Source: Peteryoungia rhizophila
GTDB lineage: Bacteria > Pseudomonadota > Alphaproteobacteria > Rhizobiales > Rhizobiaceae
Assembly: GCF_004912145.1 (NCBI RefSeq)
Contig: NZ_STGT01000002.1
Span: 248,001 to 312,000, forward strand
Reading direction: 5' to 3'
DNA length: 64,000 bases
The notes beneath the pieces are model-generated. The model searched no databases. It saw nothing but the letters and a program-made list of their open reading frames with translations, and was not told the DNA's origin. The position numbers and the translations under genes were made by a program. Of this stretch, positions 30,264-38,926 are shown piece after piece (position 1 is the first letter of the stretch; every line of letters begins with the position of its first letter).

Positions 30264-30428
30264 TCAGGCCTGCCGGAACAGGCGCATGGCGAGAGAGATC
30301 AGGAACAGGATGATGAAGATGCCGAAGAGGATTTTTGCGATGCCGGCGGAGGCGCCTGCAATGCCGCCGAAGCCGAGAACACCGGCGATCAGAGCGACAA
30401 CGAGAAAGACGAGGGCGTAGTAGAGCAT
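30264..30428 (-). CDS. DUF1328 (YtjA/UPF0391) small membrane protein 1
   Basis: 54 residues, two hydrophobic helices joined by a glycine-rich turn: [46 protein letters not shown]. This is the full DUF1328 family pattern. ATG at 30428 follows CAGGGAGAATTCAAC; longer in-frame N-termini are rejected. The perfect EcfG promoter at 30459-30483 lies directly upstream. A paralogue is at 32702-32866. Confidence 0.92.
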   Translation of the reverse strand: MLYYALVFLVVALIAGVLGFGGIAGASAGIAKILFGIFIILFLISLAMRLFRQA

Positions 30429-30458
30429 GTTGAATTCTCCCTGTTTCGATGCCGGAAG

Positions 30459-30483
30459 AACGTCGATTATCAGACTTTGTTCC
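30459..30483 (-). promoter_or_regulatory. EcfG-type promoter of DUF1328 gene 1
   Basis: Minus strand GGAAC (30483-30479), 16 bases, CGTT (30462-30459), about 31 bases before the ATG. Perfect consensus. Confidence 0.85.
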
Positions 30484-30552
30484 ATTTCCTTCACGGTTTC
30501 GCGAGCCTGACGGCAAGTGACGGATCTCGCTCGGAAAAATGATCTACGCCCT

Positions 30553-30577
30553 GGAACCTTATCGGCTCCGAGGCGTT
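30553..30577 (+). promoter_or_regulatory. EcfG-type promoter of the nepR-ecfG operon
   Basis: GGAAC (30553-30557), 16 bases, CGTT (30574-30577). Transcription would start near 30584, which excludes the in-frame start at 30576 for nepR and supports the ATG at 30612. It implies autoregulation of the sigma factor. Confidence 0.85.
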
Positions 30578-30611
30578 GTCAGGCGACACTCTATGGAACC
30601 CGTTGGACCCA

Positions 30612-30821
30612 ATGACAGAACATTCGAAGAAAACGCCTGTCTCGAACGGCCTGCCTGGAATGGCGGCTTTTCCTCCAGGCGTCTCTGCGCAATTGCGCGA
30701 CTACTATCAATCGGTGCAGGAAGAGGGGATACCGGAACGGTTTCTCCAGCTTCTCGAGCGGCTGGACATGGCTGAGCGCCAGGCCGGCGAAGGTAACCGA
30801 ATCAAGGACACTGCTCGATGA
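30612..30821 (+). CDS. nepR: NepR-type anti-sigma factor, paralogue 2
   Basis: 69 residues. The core GVSAQLRDYYQSVQEEGIPERFLQLLERLDMAERQA is NepR-like and is related to paralogue 1 at 26275 (SKLRGYYDGIIDEGTPSHLLDLLERL), though N-terminal tails differ. The start is set by the promoter at 30553-30577. It overlaps ecfG by four bases (ATGA), so anti-sigma and sigma are translated as a coupled pair, the standard layout. Confidence 0.88.
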   Translation: MTEHSKKTPVSNGLPGMAAFPPGVSAQLRDYYQSVQEEGIPERFLQLLERLDMAERQAGEGNRIKDTAR

Positions 30822-31384
30822 CTGTTGGCGACAAGTCGACTGACCACTCCTTCAAGCGCGACCTTCTGGCAGCGCTGCCGAACCTTCGCGCCTTTGCCGT
30901 ATCCCTGACCGGTCGGCACCATGTGGCGGATGATCTGGTGCAGGACACGATCATGAAGGCCTGGGCCAAGCAGGACCATTTTGAACCCGGCACGAACATG
31001 AAGGCTTGGCTCTTTACCATCCTGCGCAACGAGTTTTATTCGCAGATGCGCAAGCGCGGTCGTGAAGTGTCCGACACTGACGGCATTTTCACCTCGCAGC
31101 TGTCAACGCATCCGCAGCAATATGGTTCGCTCGATCTGCAGGACTTCAAGCGTGCTCTCGACCAGTTGCCGAGTGATCAGCGTGAAGCCATCATCCTCGT
31201 GGGTGCATCAGGTTTTGCCTATGAAGAGGCGGCCGAGATCTGCGGTTGTGCCGTCGGCACGATTAAAAGTCGCATCAACCGTGCGCGTAACAAGCTGCAG
31301 GAAATCCTGGGCGTAAGCGGCGAGGGCGATTATGGCCCGGATGCCCACAGCTCAGCCGTCATCAAGAAGGCCTTCGCCGTCTGA
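30818..31384 (+). CDS. ecfG: EcfG-type (RpoE2-like) general stress sigma factor
   Basis: 188 residues. Sigma region 2 is HHVADDLVQDTIMKAWAKQDHFEPGTNMKAWLFTILRNEFYSQMRKRGREV and region 4 is LPSDQREAIILVGASGFAYEEAAEICGCAVGTIKSRINRARNKL. This is the EcfG/RpoE2 class that drives the general stress regulon from GGAAC-N16-CGTT promoters, several of which are seen around it. It is coupled to nepR and overlaps the convergent receiver gene at 31352 by 33 bases. Confidence 0.94.
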   Translation: MTVGDKSTDHSFKRDLLAALPNLRAFAVSLTGRHHVADDLVQDTIMKAWAKQDHFEPGTNMKAWLFTILRNEFYSQMRKRGREVSDTDGIFTSQLSTHPQQYGSLDLQDFKRALDQLPSDQREAIILVGASGFAYEEAAEICGCAVGTIKSRINRARNKLQEILGVSGEGDYGPDAHSSAVIKKAFAV

Positions 31385-31750
31385 TTGGCTATGACGATGA
31401 GATGCTTTCAAGACCGCCGCAGCCAGTTCATCGGATTGCGGCGGCTTGGCCACGATTGGATGGACCGAGGCCACTGTGCCCTTGACTGCAGGGTGATCGT
31501 AGGAAGACAGAAACACAGGTCTCGCCCCCGCCTGCGTAATTGCGAGCGCCCGCTCAAGGTTCTGGGATTCCGTCAGGGCGGCTTCGACAATCACCACATC
31601 GAACATTCCAGCCGCCAGTGTTCCGCGAAGTTGCGCCAATGGGGTGATCGTCACCTCGCATGGCAAGGTCTCGCCAAGCAGCCGCTCCACCTCCATGGCG
31701 ATCAGATACTGGTTCTCGGCAACGAGAACACGGAGCGGCGCTGAGCTCAT
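31352..31750 (-). CDS. receiver-domain protein with Glu in place of the phosphoacceptor Asp
   Basis: 132 residues, one stand-alone receiver fold: LRVLVAENQYLIAMEVERLL (normally E-D in this place, here E12-N13), VVIVEAAL with E56 where the phosphoacceptor Asp belongs, S82-S83 and K102 in AKPP conserved. Without that Asp it cannot be phosphorylated normally; a Glu may mimic the active state. It converges on ecfG with 33 bases of overlap. ATG at 31750 is set by AAAGGAAAG upstream. It may titrate or modulate the PhyR pathway, or accept no signal at all. Confidence 0.82.
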   Translation of the reverse strand: MSSAPLRVLVAENQYLIAMEVERLLGETLPCEVTITPLAQLRGTLAAGMFDVVIVEAALTESQNLERALAITQAGARPVFLSSYDHPAVKGTVASVHPIVAKPPQSDELAAAVLKASHRHSQSDGEGLLDDG

Positions 31751-31871
31751 GAACTTTCCTTTTGTCAGGGGCGCTTTATGAGGCTCCCCCTGATCAGCGT
31801 CATTTAAAAAAGACATATCGAAGCTTGGATGTTCCATAGGGAACACAGTGGCAGGCAAACGAGGTGATCCA

Positions 31872-32627
31872 ATGGCAATCGAACCGCGCCAAAATCCGAT
31901 AAGGGTCAGTTGCTACGAGTGTCCGCTGCGACACATGAAACGGTTCCGGCCCTTCTCCGACTCGGAGCTCGAATTCGTCTCCACCTTCAAGCGCGGGGAA
32001 CTGCTCGCAGATCCCGGCACCACTGTGCTCGTCGAAGGCGCCCGTAGCGCCCATCTCTACTCCGTGCTGTCGGGCTGGGGCTTTCGCTACAAGATCCTGG
32101 AGGATGGGCGCAGGCAGATCCTGAACTATCTTGTGCCGGGCGACATGGTGGGTCTGCAGGGGGCCGTCATGGCAGAGATGCAGCACTCGGTCGAAGCGTT
32201 GACGCCGATGACGCTATGCGTCTTCGAACGCAGCCGGCTGTTTTCGCTGTTCGAGCTCCATCCGGGGCTCAGCTTCGATCTGACATGGCTCGCAGCACGC
32301 GAAGAATCCATTCTCGATGAGCATCTGCTCAGCATCGGCCGTCGTTCGGCACTCGAACGGGCATCATATCTGTTGGCATTCCTGTTCGACCGTGGAATGA
32401 GCGCCGGCATTCTGGGGGACAATCAGCGGCATGTTCCGGTGACCCAGATGCACTTTGCCGATACGCTCGGCCTCTCCATCGTACACACCAACAAGACGCT
32501 GAAGAAGCTCGCTGATCGTGGCCTGATCCGGTGGCGCGATCGCGGCTGTGACGTTCTGGATCCCGAGGGACTTCAGGACATCGCCGAATGGAAACCGGAA
32601 GAAACGCGCGTCAGACCTTTTATCTGA
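31872..32627 (+). CDS. Crp/Fnr-family transcriptional regulator
   Basis: 251 residues. Cyclic-nucleotide-binding-like beta-roll (about 30-125; GRRQILNYLVPGDMVGLQGAVM) and a C-terminal HTH_Crp domain (VTQMHFADTLGLSIVHTNKTLKKLADRGLIRW). Two N-terminal cysteines in SCYECPLR are present but not the four-Cys set of oxygen-sensing Fnr. The ATG at 31872 has GAGGTGATCCA upstream, better than a GTG 24 bases earlier. It is divergent from the receiver gene, with the palindrome GTTCC-ATAG-GGAAC between them. Confidence 0.87.
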   Translation: MAIEPRQNPIRVSCYECPLRHMKRFRPFSDSELEFVSTFKRGELLADPGTTVLVEGARSAHLYSVLSGWGFRYKILEDGRRQILNYLVPGDMVGLQGAVMAEMQHSVEALTPMTLCVFERSRLFSLFELHPGLSFDLTWLAAREESILDEHLLSIGRRSALERASYLLAFLFDRGMSAGILGDNQRHVPVTQMHFADTLGLSIVHTNKTLKKLADRGLIRWRDRGCDVLDPEGLQDIAEWKPEETRVRPFI

Positions 32628-32646
32628 GCCAGATCTTCTCGAACAC

Positions 32647-32683
32647 AAAAGCCTGCGACGCCAAGGGCGTCGCAAGCTTTTTG
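32647..32683. terminator. bidirectional intrinsic terminator
   Basis: GCCTGCGACGCC pairs with GGCGTCGCAAGC with one mismatch around AAG, with AAAA before and TTTTT after. It serves the Crp gene and the convergent DUF1328 gene 2. Confidence 0.8.
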
Positions 32684-32701
32684 CTGTCTATCCGAGCGAT
32701 G

Positions 32702-32866
32702 TCAGGCGACGATGAGCACGCCGGTAAACAGCGCGATGATCATGACGATCAGGACGATGAAGATCAGGATCTTGGCAATGCCGACGGAAGCACCGGCCAC
32801 ACCGCGGAAGCCGAGAAGGCTCGCGACTGCGGCGATGAGAAGAAGGATCAGGATCCATTGCAGCAT
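32702..32866 (-). CDS. DUF1328 (YtjA/UPF0391) small membrane protein 2
   Basis: 54 residues, MLQWILILLLIAAVASLLGFRGVAGASVGIAKILIFIVLIVMIIALFTGVLIVA, the same two-helix DUF1328 pattern as 30264-30428. GGGAGAC precedes the ATG at 32866. An EcfG-like promoter GGAAC-N16-TGTT lies 29 bases before the start. So two paralogues, at both edges of the ecfG block, are under the same type of control. Confidence 0.9.
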   Translation of the reverse strand: MLQWILILLLIAAVASLLGFRGVAGASVGIAKILIFIVLIVMIIALFTGVLIVA

Positions 32867-32894
32867 GTGTGTCTCCCTTGTTGTTCCATCTGAC

Positions 32895-32919
32895 AACAGG
32901 AAGCGGATCGAATTGTTCC
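32895..32919 (-). promoter_or_regulatory. EcfG-type promoter of DUF1328 gene 2
   Basis: Minus strand GGAAC (32919-32915), 16 bases, TGTT (32898-32895). The -10 keeps GTT but has T for C. Confidence 0.65.
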
Positions 32920-33117
32920 ATCTCCGCTCCTTCTGGAAGCTTGTGTGCGCTGCAACAAAAATCGGTTTAAGCCCTCGCTCCCCTGGCGAAAACCGTCACA
33001 TGTTTTGCCTGCTGGACTAGACAGGGGCCCTTACTTCTGTTCGTGTCCGCGATCGGAGTGTCCTTCGACTTTAAGGCGGGGGACAGTGGTTGAACCCGTT
33101 CGAACGGAGTTTGGGAG

Positions 33118-34695
33118 ATGGGATTGAAGATCGGATCGCCAAGGGAGATCTATGCCGGTGAGGCGCGCGTCGCGATGACGCCTGATAGCGCCACCCAGTT
33201 GCAGAAGCTCGGCTATGACTGCGTCATCGAGAGCGGTGCCGGCAAGGCCGCGGGTTTGTCGGACGATGCCTATCGTGCCGCCGGTGTGACGGTTGTGGAT
33301 ACGGCCGCCGCCCTCTTCGAAACGGCCGACATCATCGCCAAGGTGCGTCCGCCGGAGAGTTCGGAGGTGGATCGCCTCGGCCCCGGCAAGACGCTGATCT
33401 CCTTCTTCTATCCCGCCCAGAATCCTGTCCTGCTCGAGCAGGCGAAGGACAAGGGTGCGACTGTCGTTGCCATGGACATGGTGCCGCGTATCTCGCGCGC
33501 CCAGAAGATGGATGCGCTGTCGTCGATGGCCAATATCGCCGGCTACCGCGCTGTCATCGAGGCCGGCAACAATTTCGGTCGGTTCTTTACCGGACAGGTG
33601 ACGGCTGCCGGCAAGGTGCCGCCGGCCAAGGTGCTGGTGATTGGAGCCGGCGTCGCCGGTCTTGCCGCGATCGGCACGGCGACCTCGCTCGGGGCCATCA
33701 CCTATGCCTTCGACGTGCGTCCTGAAGTGGCCGAACAGATCGAGAGCATGGGCGCACAATTCGTCTATCTCGAATTCGAAGCCGCGCAGGATGGCGCTGC
33801 GACCGGGGGGTATGCCGCTCCTTCGTCTCCGGAATTCCGCGAGAAGCAACTGGCGAAGTTCCGCGAACTGGCGCCCGAGATCGATATCGTCATCACCACG
33901 GCGCTGATTCCCGGTCGCGATGCGCCGAAGCTGTGGCTCGCCGACATGGTCGCCGCCATGAAGCCCGGCTCCGTAGTCATCGACCTTGCCGCCGAGCGCG
34001 GTGGCAATTGCGACCTGACGGTACCCGATCAGAAGATCGTTTCCGACAATGGCGTCACCATCGTCGGCTACACCGACTTTCCGAGCCGCATGGCCGCCCA
34101 GGCCTCAACGCTCTACTCGACCAATATCCGACACATGATGACGGATCTCACGCCGGCCAAGGACGGCGTGCCGGTGCACAACATGGAAGACGACGTCATC
34201 CGTGGTGCTACGGTCACCAAGGACGGCGAGATCACCTTCCCGCCACCCCCGCCAAAGATCCAGGCGATCGCGGCTGCCAAGCCCAAGGAAAAGGTGAAGG
34301 AGCTGACGCCCGAGGAGAAGCGGGCCCAGGAAGTCGTCGCCTTCAAGACGCAAACCCGCAACCAGGTGGCGATGCTTGCCGGTGGCGGTGCGCTGATCCT
34401 GCTCGCGGGTCTCTATGCGCCGGCCAGCTTCATGAGCCATTTCATCGTCTTCGTGCTCGCCTGCTTCGTCGGTTTCCAGGTCATCTGGAATGTTAGCCAT
34501 TCGCTGCACACGCCGCTGATGGCGATCACCAATGCCATCTCCTCGATCATCATTCTGGGTGCCCTGATGCAGATCGGATCGGGCAACTTCCTGGTGATCA
34601 TCCTCGCCGCGCTGTCGGTCCTGATGGCCGGCATCAACATCTTCGGTGGCTTCATGGTGACGCGGCGCATGCTCGCCATGTTCCAGAAGTCTTGA
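33118..34695 (+). CDS. pntA: NAD(P) transhydrogenase subunit alpha
   Basis: 525 residues, full E. coli-type PntA fusing the soluble NAD(H)-binding domain (ALIGxxVAGL-type fold; [22 protein letters not shown] near 170-190 and [34 protein letters not shown]) to four C-terminal membrane helices (from [22 protein letters not shown]). With PntB it couples proton flow to NADH-to-NADP+ hydride transfer. The plus-strand gap before it holds the palindrome CCGTTCGAACGG at 33096-33107, 10 bases before the ATG. PntB follows by 21 bases. Confidence 0.95.
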   Translation: MGLKIGSPREIYAGEARVAMTPDSATQLQKLGYDCVIESGAGKAAGLSDDAYRAAGVTVVDTAAALFETADIIAKVRPPESSEVDRLGPGKTLISFFYPAQNPVLLEQAKDKGATVVAMDMVPRISRAQKMDALSSMANIAGYRAVIEAGNNFGRFFTGQVTAAGKVPPAKVLVIGAGVAGLAAIGTATSLGAITYAFDVRPEVAEQIESMGAQFVYLEFEAAQDGAATGGYAAPSSPEFREKQLAKFRELAPEIDIVITTALIPGRDAPKLWLADMVAAMKPGSVVIDLAAERGGNCDLTVPDQKIVSDNGVTIVGYTDFPSRMAAQASTLYSTNIRHMMTDLTPAKDGVPVHNMEDDVIRGATVTKDGEITFPPPPPKIQAIAAAKPKEKVKELTPEEKRAQEVVAFKTQTRNQVAMLAGGGALILLAGLYAPASFMSHFIVFVLACFVGFQVIWNVSHSLHTPLMAITNAISSIIILGALMQIGSGNFLVIILAALSVLMAGINIFGGFMVTRRMLAMFQKS

Positions 34696-34716
34696 GTTAG
34701 GGGAGGGGACACACAC

Positions 34717-36216
34717 ATGGAATACGGATTCACCACAGCGGCCTATGTCGTCGCAGCCGTTCTCTTCATCCTGTCGCTCGGGGGCTTGTCTGGCCAGGAA
34801 AGCGCCAAGCGCGCCGTCTGGTATGGCATCGTCGGCATGGCGCTCGCAGTCGTCGCGACGCTTTACGGCCCCGGTGCCGGCAACTGGTTCGTCTCTGTCG
34901 TCATGATCGCCATCGGCGGCGGGATCGGCTGGGTCGTTGCCCAGCGCGTGCAGATGACGGAGATGCCGCAACTCGTCGCCGCCATGCATTCGCTGGTCGG
35001 TCTCGCAGCCGTGTTCATCGGATTCAACGCCGAAATCGAGATGTGGCGCATCGCCAGCACGCTGACGGAAGCCGGCCTGACCGCTTGCGATCCGCTGAGT
35101 GCCGTTGCCTGCGCGCTCCAGGCTGGCCAGCCGTCGCTGTTCGGCGACTTTGCCGGCTTTGCCCTGAAGATTGCCGAGAAGACCGGTGCTGAAATCGCCG
35201 TTCTGAAGATCGAGGTTTTCCTCGGCGTCTTCATCGGTGCGGTCACCTTCACCGGTTCGGTCGTCGCCTATGGCAAGCTCGCCGGCAAGGTCGACGGCAA
35301 GGCGAACAAGCTGCCGGGCGGCCATATGCTGAATGCCGGTGCCGCTCTCGGTTCGCTGATCCTACTTGTGCTCTATTTCAACGGCGCCGGCAGCTGGACG
35401 CTGATCCTGATGACGCTTCTGGCGCTGTTCATCGGCTATCACCTCATCATGGGTATCGGCGGCGCCGACATGCCGGTCGTCGTTTCCATGCTGAACAGCT
35501 ATTCCGGCTGGGCTGCAGCGGCCATCGGCTTCTCGCTGTCGAACGATCTTCTGATCGTCGTCGGCGCGCTGGTCGGTTCGTCCGGTGCGATCCTCTCCTA
35601 CATCATGTGCAAGGCGATGAACCGCAGCTTCATCTCGGTCATCCTCGGCGGCTTCGGCGGCACGACGGGACCGCAGATGGAAGTGACCGGTGAGCAGATC
35701 GCGATCGACGGCGATGGTGTCGCCAATGCCCTCAACGATGCGGACTCGGTCATCATCATCCCGGGTTACGGCATGGCAGTCGCCCAGGCGCAGCAGTCGG
35801 TTTCGGAACTGACGCGCAAGCTGCGCGCCGCCGGCAAGACCGTGCGTTTTGCCATCCATCCGGTTGCCGGTCGCCTGCCGGGCCACATGAACGTGCTGCT
35901 TGCGGAAGCGAAGGTGCCCTACGATATCGTCCTGGAAATGGACGAGATCAACGAGGACTTCCCCAATACGGATGTGGCGATCGTCATCGGCTCGAACGAC
36001 ATCGTCAACCCGGCCGCCCAGGAAGACCCGAACTCGCCCATCGCCGGGATGCCAGTGCTCGAGGTTTGGAAGGCGAAGCAGGTCTTCGTCTCCAAGCGCG
36101 GCCAGGGCACCGGCTATTCGGGCATCGAGAACCCGCTGTTCTACAAGGAGAACACGCGAATGTTCTACGGTGACGCGAAGAAGTCGATCGACAGCATTCT
36201 GCCGTTGATCAAGTAA
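34717..36216 (+). CDS. pntB: NAD(P) transhydrogenase subunit beta
   Basis: 499 residues against about 462 in E. coli. N-terminal nine or so membrane helices end in [37 protein letters not shown], then the NADP(H)-binding domain with [36 protein letters not shown] and EMDEINEDF. The extra length is an insert of about 35 residues in the loop after GFNAEIEMW ([22 protein letters not shown] ... [13 protein letters not shown]), with two cysteines. It forms the membrane channel with PntA. Terminator follows. Confidence 0.95.
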   Translation: MEYGFTTAAYVVAAVLFILSLGGLSGQESAKRAVWYGIVGMALAVVATLYGPGAGNWFVSVVMIAIGGGIGWVVAQRVQMTEMPQLVAAMHSLVGLAAVFIGFNAEIEMWRIASTLTEAGLTACDPLSAVACALQAGQPSLFGDFAGFALKIAEKTGAEIAVLKIEVFLGVFIGAVTFTGSVVAYGKLAGKVDGKANKLPGGHMLNAGAALGSLILLVLYFNGAGSWTLILMTLLALFIGYHLIMGIGGADMPVVVSMLNSYSGWAAAAIGFSLSNDLLIVVGALVGSSGAILSYIMCKAMNRSFISVILGGFGGTTGPQMEVTGEQIAIDGDGVANALNDADSVIIIPGYGMAVAQAQQSVSELTRKLRAAGKTVRFAIHPVAGRLPGHMNVLLAEAKVPYDIVLEMDEINEDFPNTDVAIVIGSNDIVNPAAQEDPNSPIAGMPVLEVWKAKQVFVSKRGQGTGYSGIENPLFYKENTRMFYGDAKKSIDSILPLIK

Positions 36217-36240
36217 GCTTCGGATCAGTTCTGAGTTTTA

Positions 36241-36268
36241 AAGCCGGGTGGTAGTGCCCGGCTTTTCT
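36241..36268 (+). terminator. intrinsic terminator of pntAB
   Basis: AAGCCGGG and CCCGGCTT form an 8-bp stem around TGGTAGTG, followed by TTCTTC. Confidence 0.7.
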
Positions 36269-36347
36269 TCTTCCATGGGTTGCCGGGAAAACCGGACGTT
36301 AACCATATGCCACTTGAATTGTGGCCAGTGTGACCGCAGGAGTTTTC

Positions 36348-37058
36348 GTGAGCACCAAGTTCTTTCTTGCCGGTATGTCTGCCGGGTACATTGCAACGGC
36401 AGCGACGGCGGCCGACCTCAATTCCGCTGATGCACCACAACCGCTGCCGCCACAGAGCGCCGTGGCGGATATCATTGACGATTGGGGCGGCGGTTATGTC
36501 GGCGTCGTCGGTGGCGGCGCGGTCGGCGAAGTCGAAACGCAGACCGGATCCGGGACGCTGTTTTCCGAAACGCCCTTGCGCGGTGGCATGGCCGGCGTGA
36601 CGGCGGGTTATAACATCCAGAACGGAAATATGGTCTACGGCGTCGAAGCAGATGTTTCCTGGGCGAAAATCAAGGGCGACAAGGCCTGCGAAGGCTTTCC
36701 ATCGCAGACGTGCCGCTATGAATTGGGCTGGCAGGGGACCGCGCGTGCGCGCATTGGTGTCGCCATGGACCGGACGCTGCTCTACGTGACCGGTGGTCTC
36801 GCCGTTGCCGAAGGCAAAGGTGGCGTCGACCCGATCGTCGGTGCGATCGATGGGGACGACAAGCAGACTTACTTCGGCTACGTCGCCGGCGTTGGCGCCG
36901 AATATGCGATGACGGAAGCGCTCAGCTTCAAGGCCGAATATCTCTACACTGACTATCGTTCGCGCACGTCGCCGCTCAGCACGGTCAGCCCGCTCGACAG
37001 CTACAAGTCGGACCCTTCGAGCCATCTGTTCCGGGTTGGTGTGAACTACAGGTTCTGA
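36348..37058 (+). CDS. outer-membrane beta-barrel protein, Omp25/RopB-like
   Basis: 236 residues. A signal peptide (MSTKFFLAGMSAGYIATAATAA, cleavage before DLNSADA) precedes an eight-strand barrel pattern of alternating aromatics: GGYVGVVGGGAVG, MAGVTAGYNIQNGNMVYGVEADVSW, QGTARARIGVAMDRTLLYVTGGLAVA, and the C-terminal HLFRVGVNYRF ending in phenylalanine. The GTG at 36348 is used because GCAGGAG lies five bases before it. Such porin-like proteins are major rhizobial outer-membrane components. Single gene with its own terminator. Confidence 0.85.
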   Translation: MSTKFFLAGMSAGYIATAATAADLNSADAPQPLPPQSAVADIIDDWGGGYVGVVGGGAVGEVETQTGSGTLFSETPLRGGMAGVTAGYNIQNGNMVYGVEADVSWAKIKGDKACEGFPSQTCRYELGWQGTARARIGVAMDRTLLYVTGGLAVAEGKGGVDPIVGAIDGDDKQTYFGYVAGVGAEYAMTEALSFKAEYLYTDYRSRTSPLSTVSPLDSYKSDPSSHLFRVGVNYRF

Positions 37059-37096
37059 TCTCCGCTCATGCAGGGATCCTACAAGCACGCAACGAG

Positions 37097-37126
37097 AAAG
37101 CCGAGCGTCGACGCTCGGCTTTTTTG
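37097..37126 (+). terminator. intrinsic terminator of the outer-membrane protein gene
   Basis: A 22-base perfect palindrome (AGCCGAGCGTC mirrored) followed by TTTTT. Confidence 0.8.
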
Positions 37127-37143
37127 CTCATGGCCGGGAAACG

Positions 37144-37168
37144 AAAAACCCCGCCACGAGGACGGGGT
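37144..37168 (-). terminator. intrinsic terminator of the fuconate-type operon
   Basis: On the minus strand ACCCCG and CGGGGT form a stem followed by TTTTT, 25 bases after the hydrolase stop. Confidence 0.65.
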
Positions 37169-37192
37169 CAGTAACAATCCTACCGGATCTAT

Positions 37193-38035
37193 TCAGGCGT
37201 CCGCTTTGAACGTCTGCTTCTGCGTGCCCAGTCCCTCGATGCCGAGTTCGACCACGTCGCCGGCCTTGAGGAACTGCGGCGGCTTCATGCCCAGCCCAAC
37301 GCCCGGAGGCGTGCCGGTGGAGATGACGTCGCCGGGATGCAGGCTCATGAACTGGCTGAGGTAGGAAACGAGGTGGGCGACGCCGTAGACCATGGTCTTC
37401 GACGAGCCGTCCTGCATCATCTTGCCATTGACCGAGAGCCACATCTTGAGGTTCTGCGGATCGGCGATCTCATCCTTGGTGACGAGCCAGGGGCCGATCG
37501 GGCCGAAGGTGTCGCAGGACTTGCCCTTGGTCCACTGTCCCGCGCGTTCGGTCTGGAAGGCACGTTCTGAGACGTCGTGGGAGACGCAGTAGCCGGCGAC
37601 ATAGTCCATGGCATCGGCTTCCGAGACATACTTGGCCGTCTTGCCGATGACGACGCCGAGTTCGACTTCCCAGTCGGTCTTTTCCGAGCCGCGCGGGATC
37701 AGAACGTCGTCGTTGGGGCCGCAGATGGCAGAGGTCGCCTTCATGAAGATGACCGGTTCCGGCGGCACGGCAGCGCCGGTTTCGGCGGCGTGGTCGGAAT
37801 AATTGAGGCCGATGCAGATGAACTTGCCGGTGCCGGCGACGCAGGCGCCGATGCGGTCTGCGGCGAGCTCCGGCAGCGAGGCCAGGTCTAGGGCGGCGAT
37901 CTTCACCAGGCCGTCCGGCGAGATGGCGGCACCGCCGATATCGGCGACATGGGCGGAGAGGTCACGGATCTTGCCGTCCTTGTCGAGGATCGCAGGCTTT
38001 TCCTGGCCGAGCGGGCCGACGCGCATGAGTTTCAT
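37193..38035 (-). CDS. fumarylacetoacetate hydrolase-family protein, 2,4-diketo-3-deoxy-L-fuconate hydrolase-like
   Basis: 280 residues. The metal-binding set E-x-E ... D is in DWEVELGVVIGKTAKYVSEADAMDYVAGYCVSHDVSER, with CIGLNYSDHAAETG upstream, as in FAH-fold carbon-carbon hydrolases. With the SDR dehydrogenase immediately upstream on the same strand and a lactonase across the IclR gene, it fits 2,4-diketo-3-deoxy-L-fuconate cleavage to pyruvate and lactate. That substrate is inferred from neighbours and resemblance. Stops just before a terminator. Confidence 0.8.
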   Translation of the reverse strand: MKLMRVGPLGQEKPAILDKDGKIRDLSAHVADIGGAAISPDGLVKIAALDLASLPELAADRIGACVAGTGKFICIGLNYSDHAAETGAAVPPEPVIFMKATSAICGPNDDVLIPRGSEKTDWEVELGVVIGKTAKYVSEADAMDYVAGYCVSHDVSERAFQTERAGQWTKGKSCDTFGPIGPWLVTKDEIADPQNLKMWLSVNGKMMQDGSSKTMVYGVAHLVSYLSQFMSLHPGDVISTGTPPGVGLGMKPPQFLKAGDVVELGIEGLGTQKQTFKADA

Positions 38036-38056
38036 GGTCTTCTTCCTTTCCGAAAA

Positions 38057-38791
38057 TCAGATGGTCCAGCCGCCGTCGATGGCGAAAGCCTGGCCCGATG
38101 TATAGGTGGCGCCGGCGATGTAGACGGCGAGGTCGGCGATTTCTTCCGGGGTGCCAAGCCGACCCATGGGCTGGCGGGCGATGAAGGCAGCGCGGGCTGC
38201 GTCGTAATCGCCTTGAGCGCGCATACGGTCCTGGAGCGAGGGGCTTTCCACCGTGCCCGGGCAGATGGCGTTGCAGCGGATCCCTTGCGTGACGTAGTCG
38301 GCTGCGACCGATTTGGTCAAGCCGACGACAGCCGCCTTGGTCACTGTATAGGCGAACCGGTTCGGCACGCCTTTGATCGAGCTCGCGACCGAGGCCATGT
38401 TGATGATCGAGCCGTCGCCCCGCTCCAGCATGGCTGGCAAAACGGCCCGGATTGTCCGGATCATGGCGCGGACATTCAGGTTCAATGCGAAGTCGAAATC
38501 CTTGTCGGCCATGTCCATGATGGTACCGCCATGCACGACGCCGGCGCAATTGAACAGGACGTCGAACGGGCCGGTCTCGGCGACCACGGCCTTCACCGCG
38601 TCGTCATTCAGGACGTCGAGCTGGCGGGTGACGATGCCGGTTTCACCCTCAAGCGTCGCCAGGGCCTCGGTGTTGATATCGGTCGCGACGACTGTCGCAC
38701 CGGCGCGGGCGAAGGCGATGGCACTTGCGCGGCCGATGCCTTGGCCGGCGGCGGTTACCAGCACATGTTTTTTATCAAGGGGCAGGTACAT
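38057..38791 (-). CDS. short-chain dehydrogenase, 2-keto-3-deoxy-L-fuconate dehydrogenase-like
   Basis: 244 residues. TGxxxGIG-type cofactor loop as TAAGQGIGRA, NNAG-type FNCAGVVHG, catalytic S-Y-K in NMASVASSIKG...FAYTVTKAAVVG and the C-terminal GQAFAIDGGWTI. It is close in pattern to 3-hydroxybutyrate and keto-deoxy-fuconate dehydrogenases. ATG at 38791 follows AAGAGG; longer in-frame starts lack a site. It lies 21 bases upstream of the FAH-family hydrolase gene. Confidence 0.82.
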   Translation of the reverse strand: MYLPLDKKHVLVTAAGQGIGRASAIAFARAGATVVATDINTEALATLEGETGIVTRQLDVLNDDAVKAVVAETGPFDVLFNCAGVVHGGTIMDMADKDFDFALNLNVRAMIRTIRAVLPAMLERGDGSIINMASVASSIKGVPNRFAYTVTKAAVVGLTKSVAADYVTQGIRCNAICPGTVESPSLQDRMRAQGDYDAARAAFIARQPMGRLGTPEEIADLAVYIAGATYTSGQAFAIDGGWTI

Positions 38792-38926
38792 CCTCTTGGC
38801 TCCTCCAGCCGATCCCTCGTCACTCGACCCTTGCATAATCCGGCAGTCGATGCGAGCATCATTCATATGCAAAACATTTATTCATGAACGTCAAGGTCAG
38901 ACCGGCGAATTGAAGGATCGAAATGC

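Noticed and set aside
31840-31864. EcfG promoter for the Crp/Fnr gene from GGAAC at 31840
   Set aside because: Sixteen bases on stands GAGG, not CGTT.
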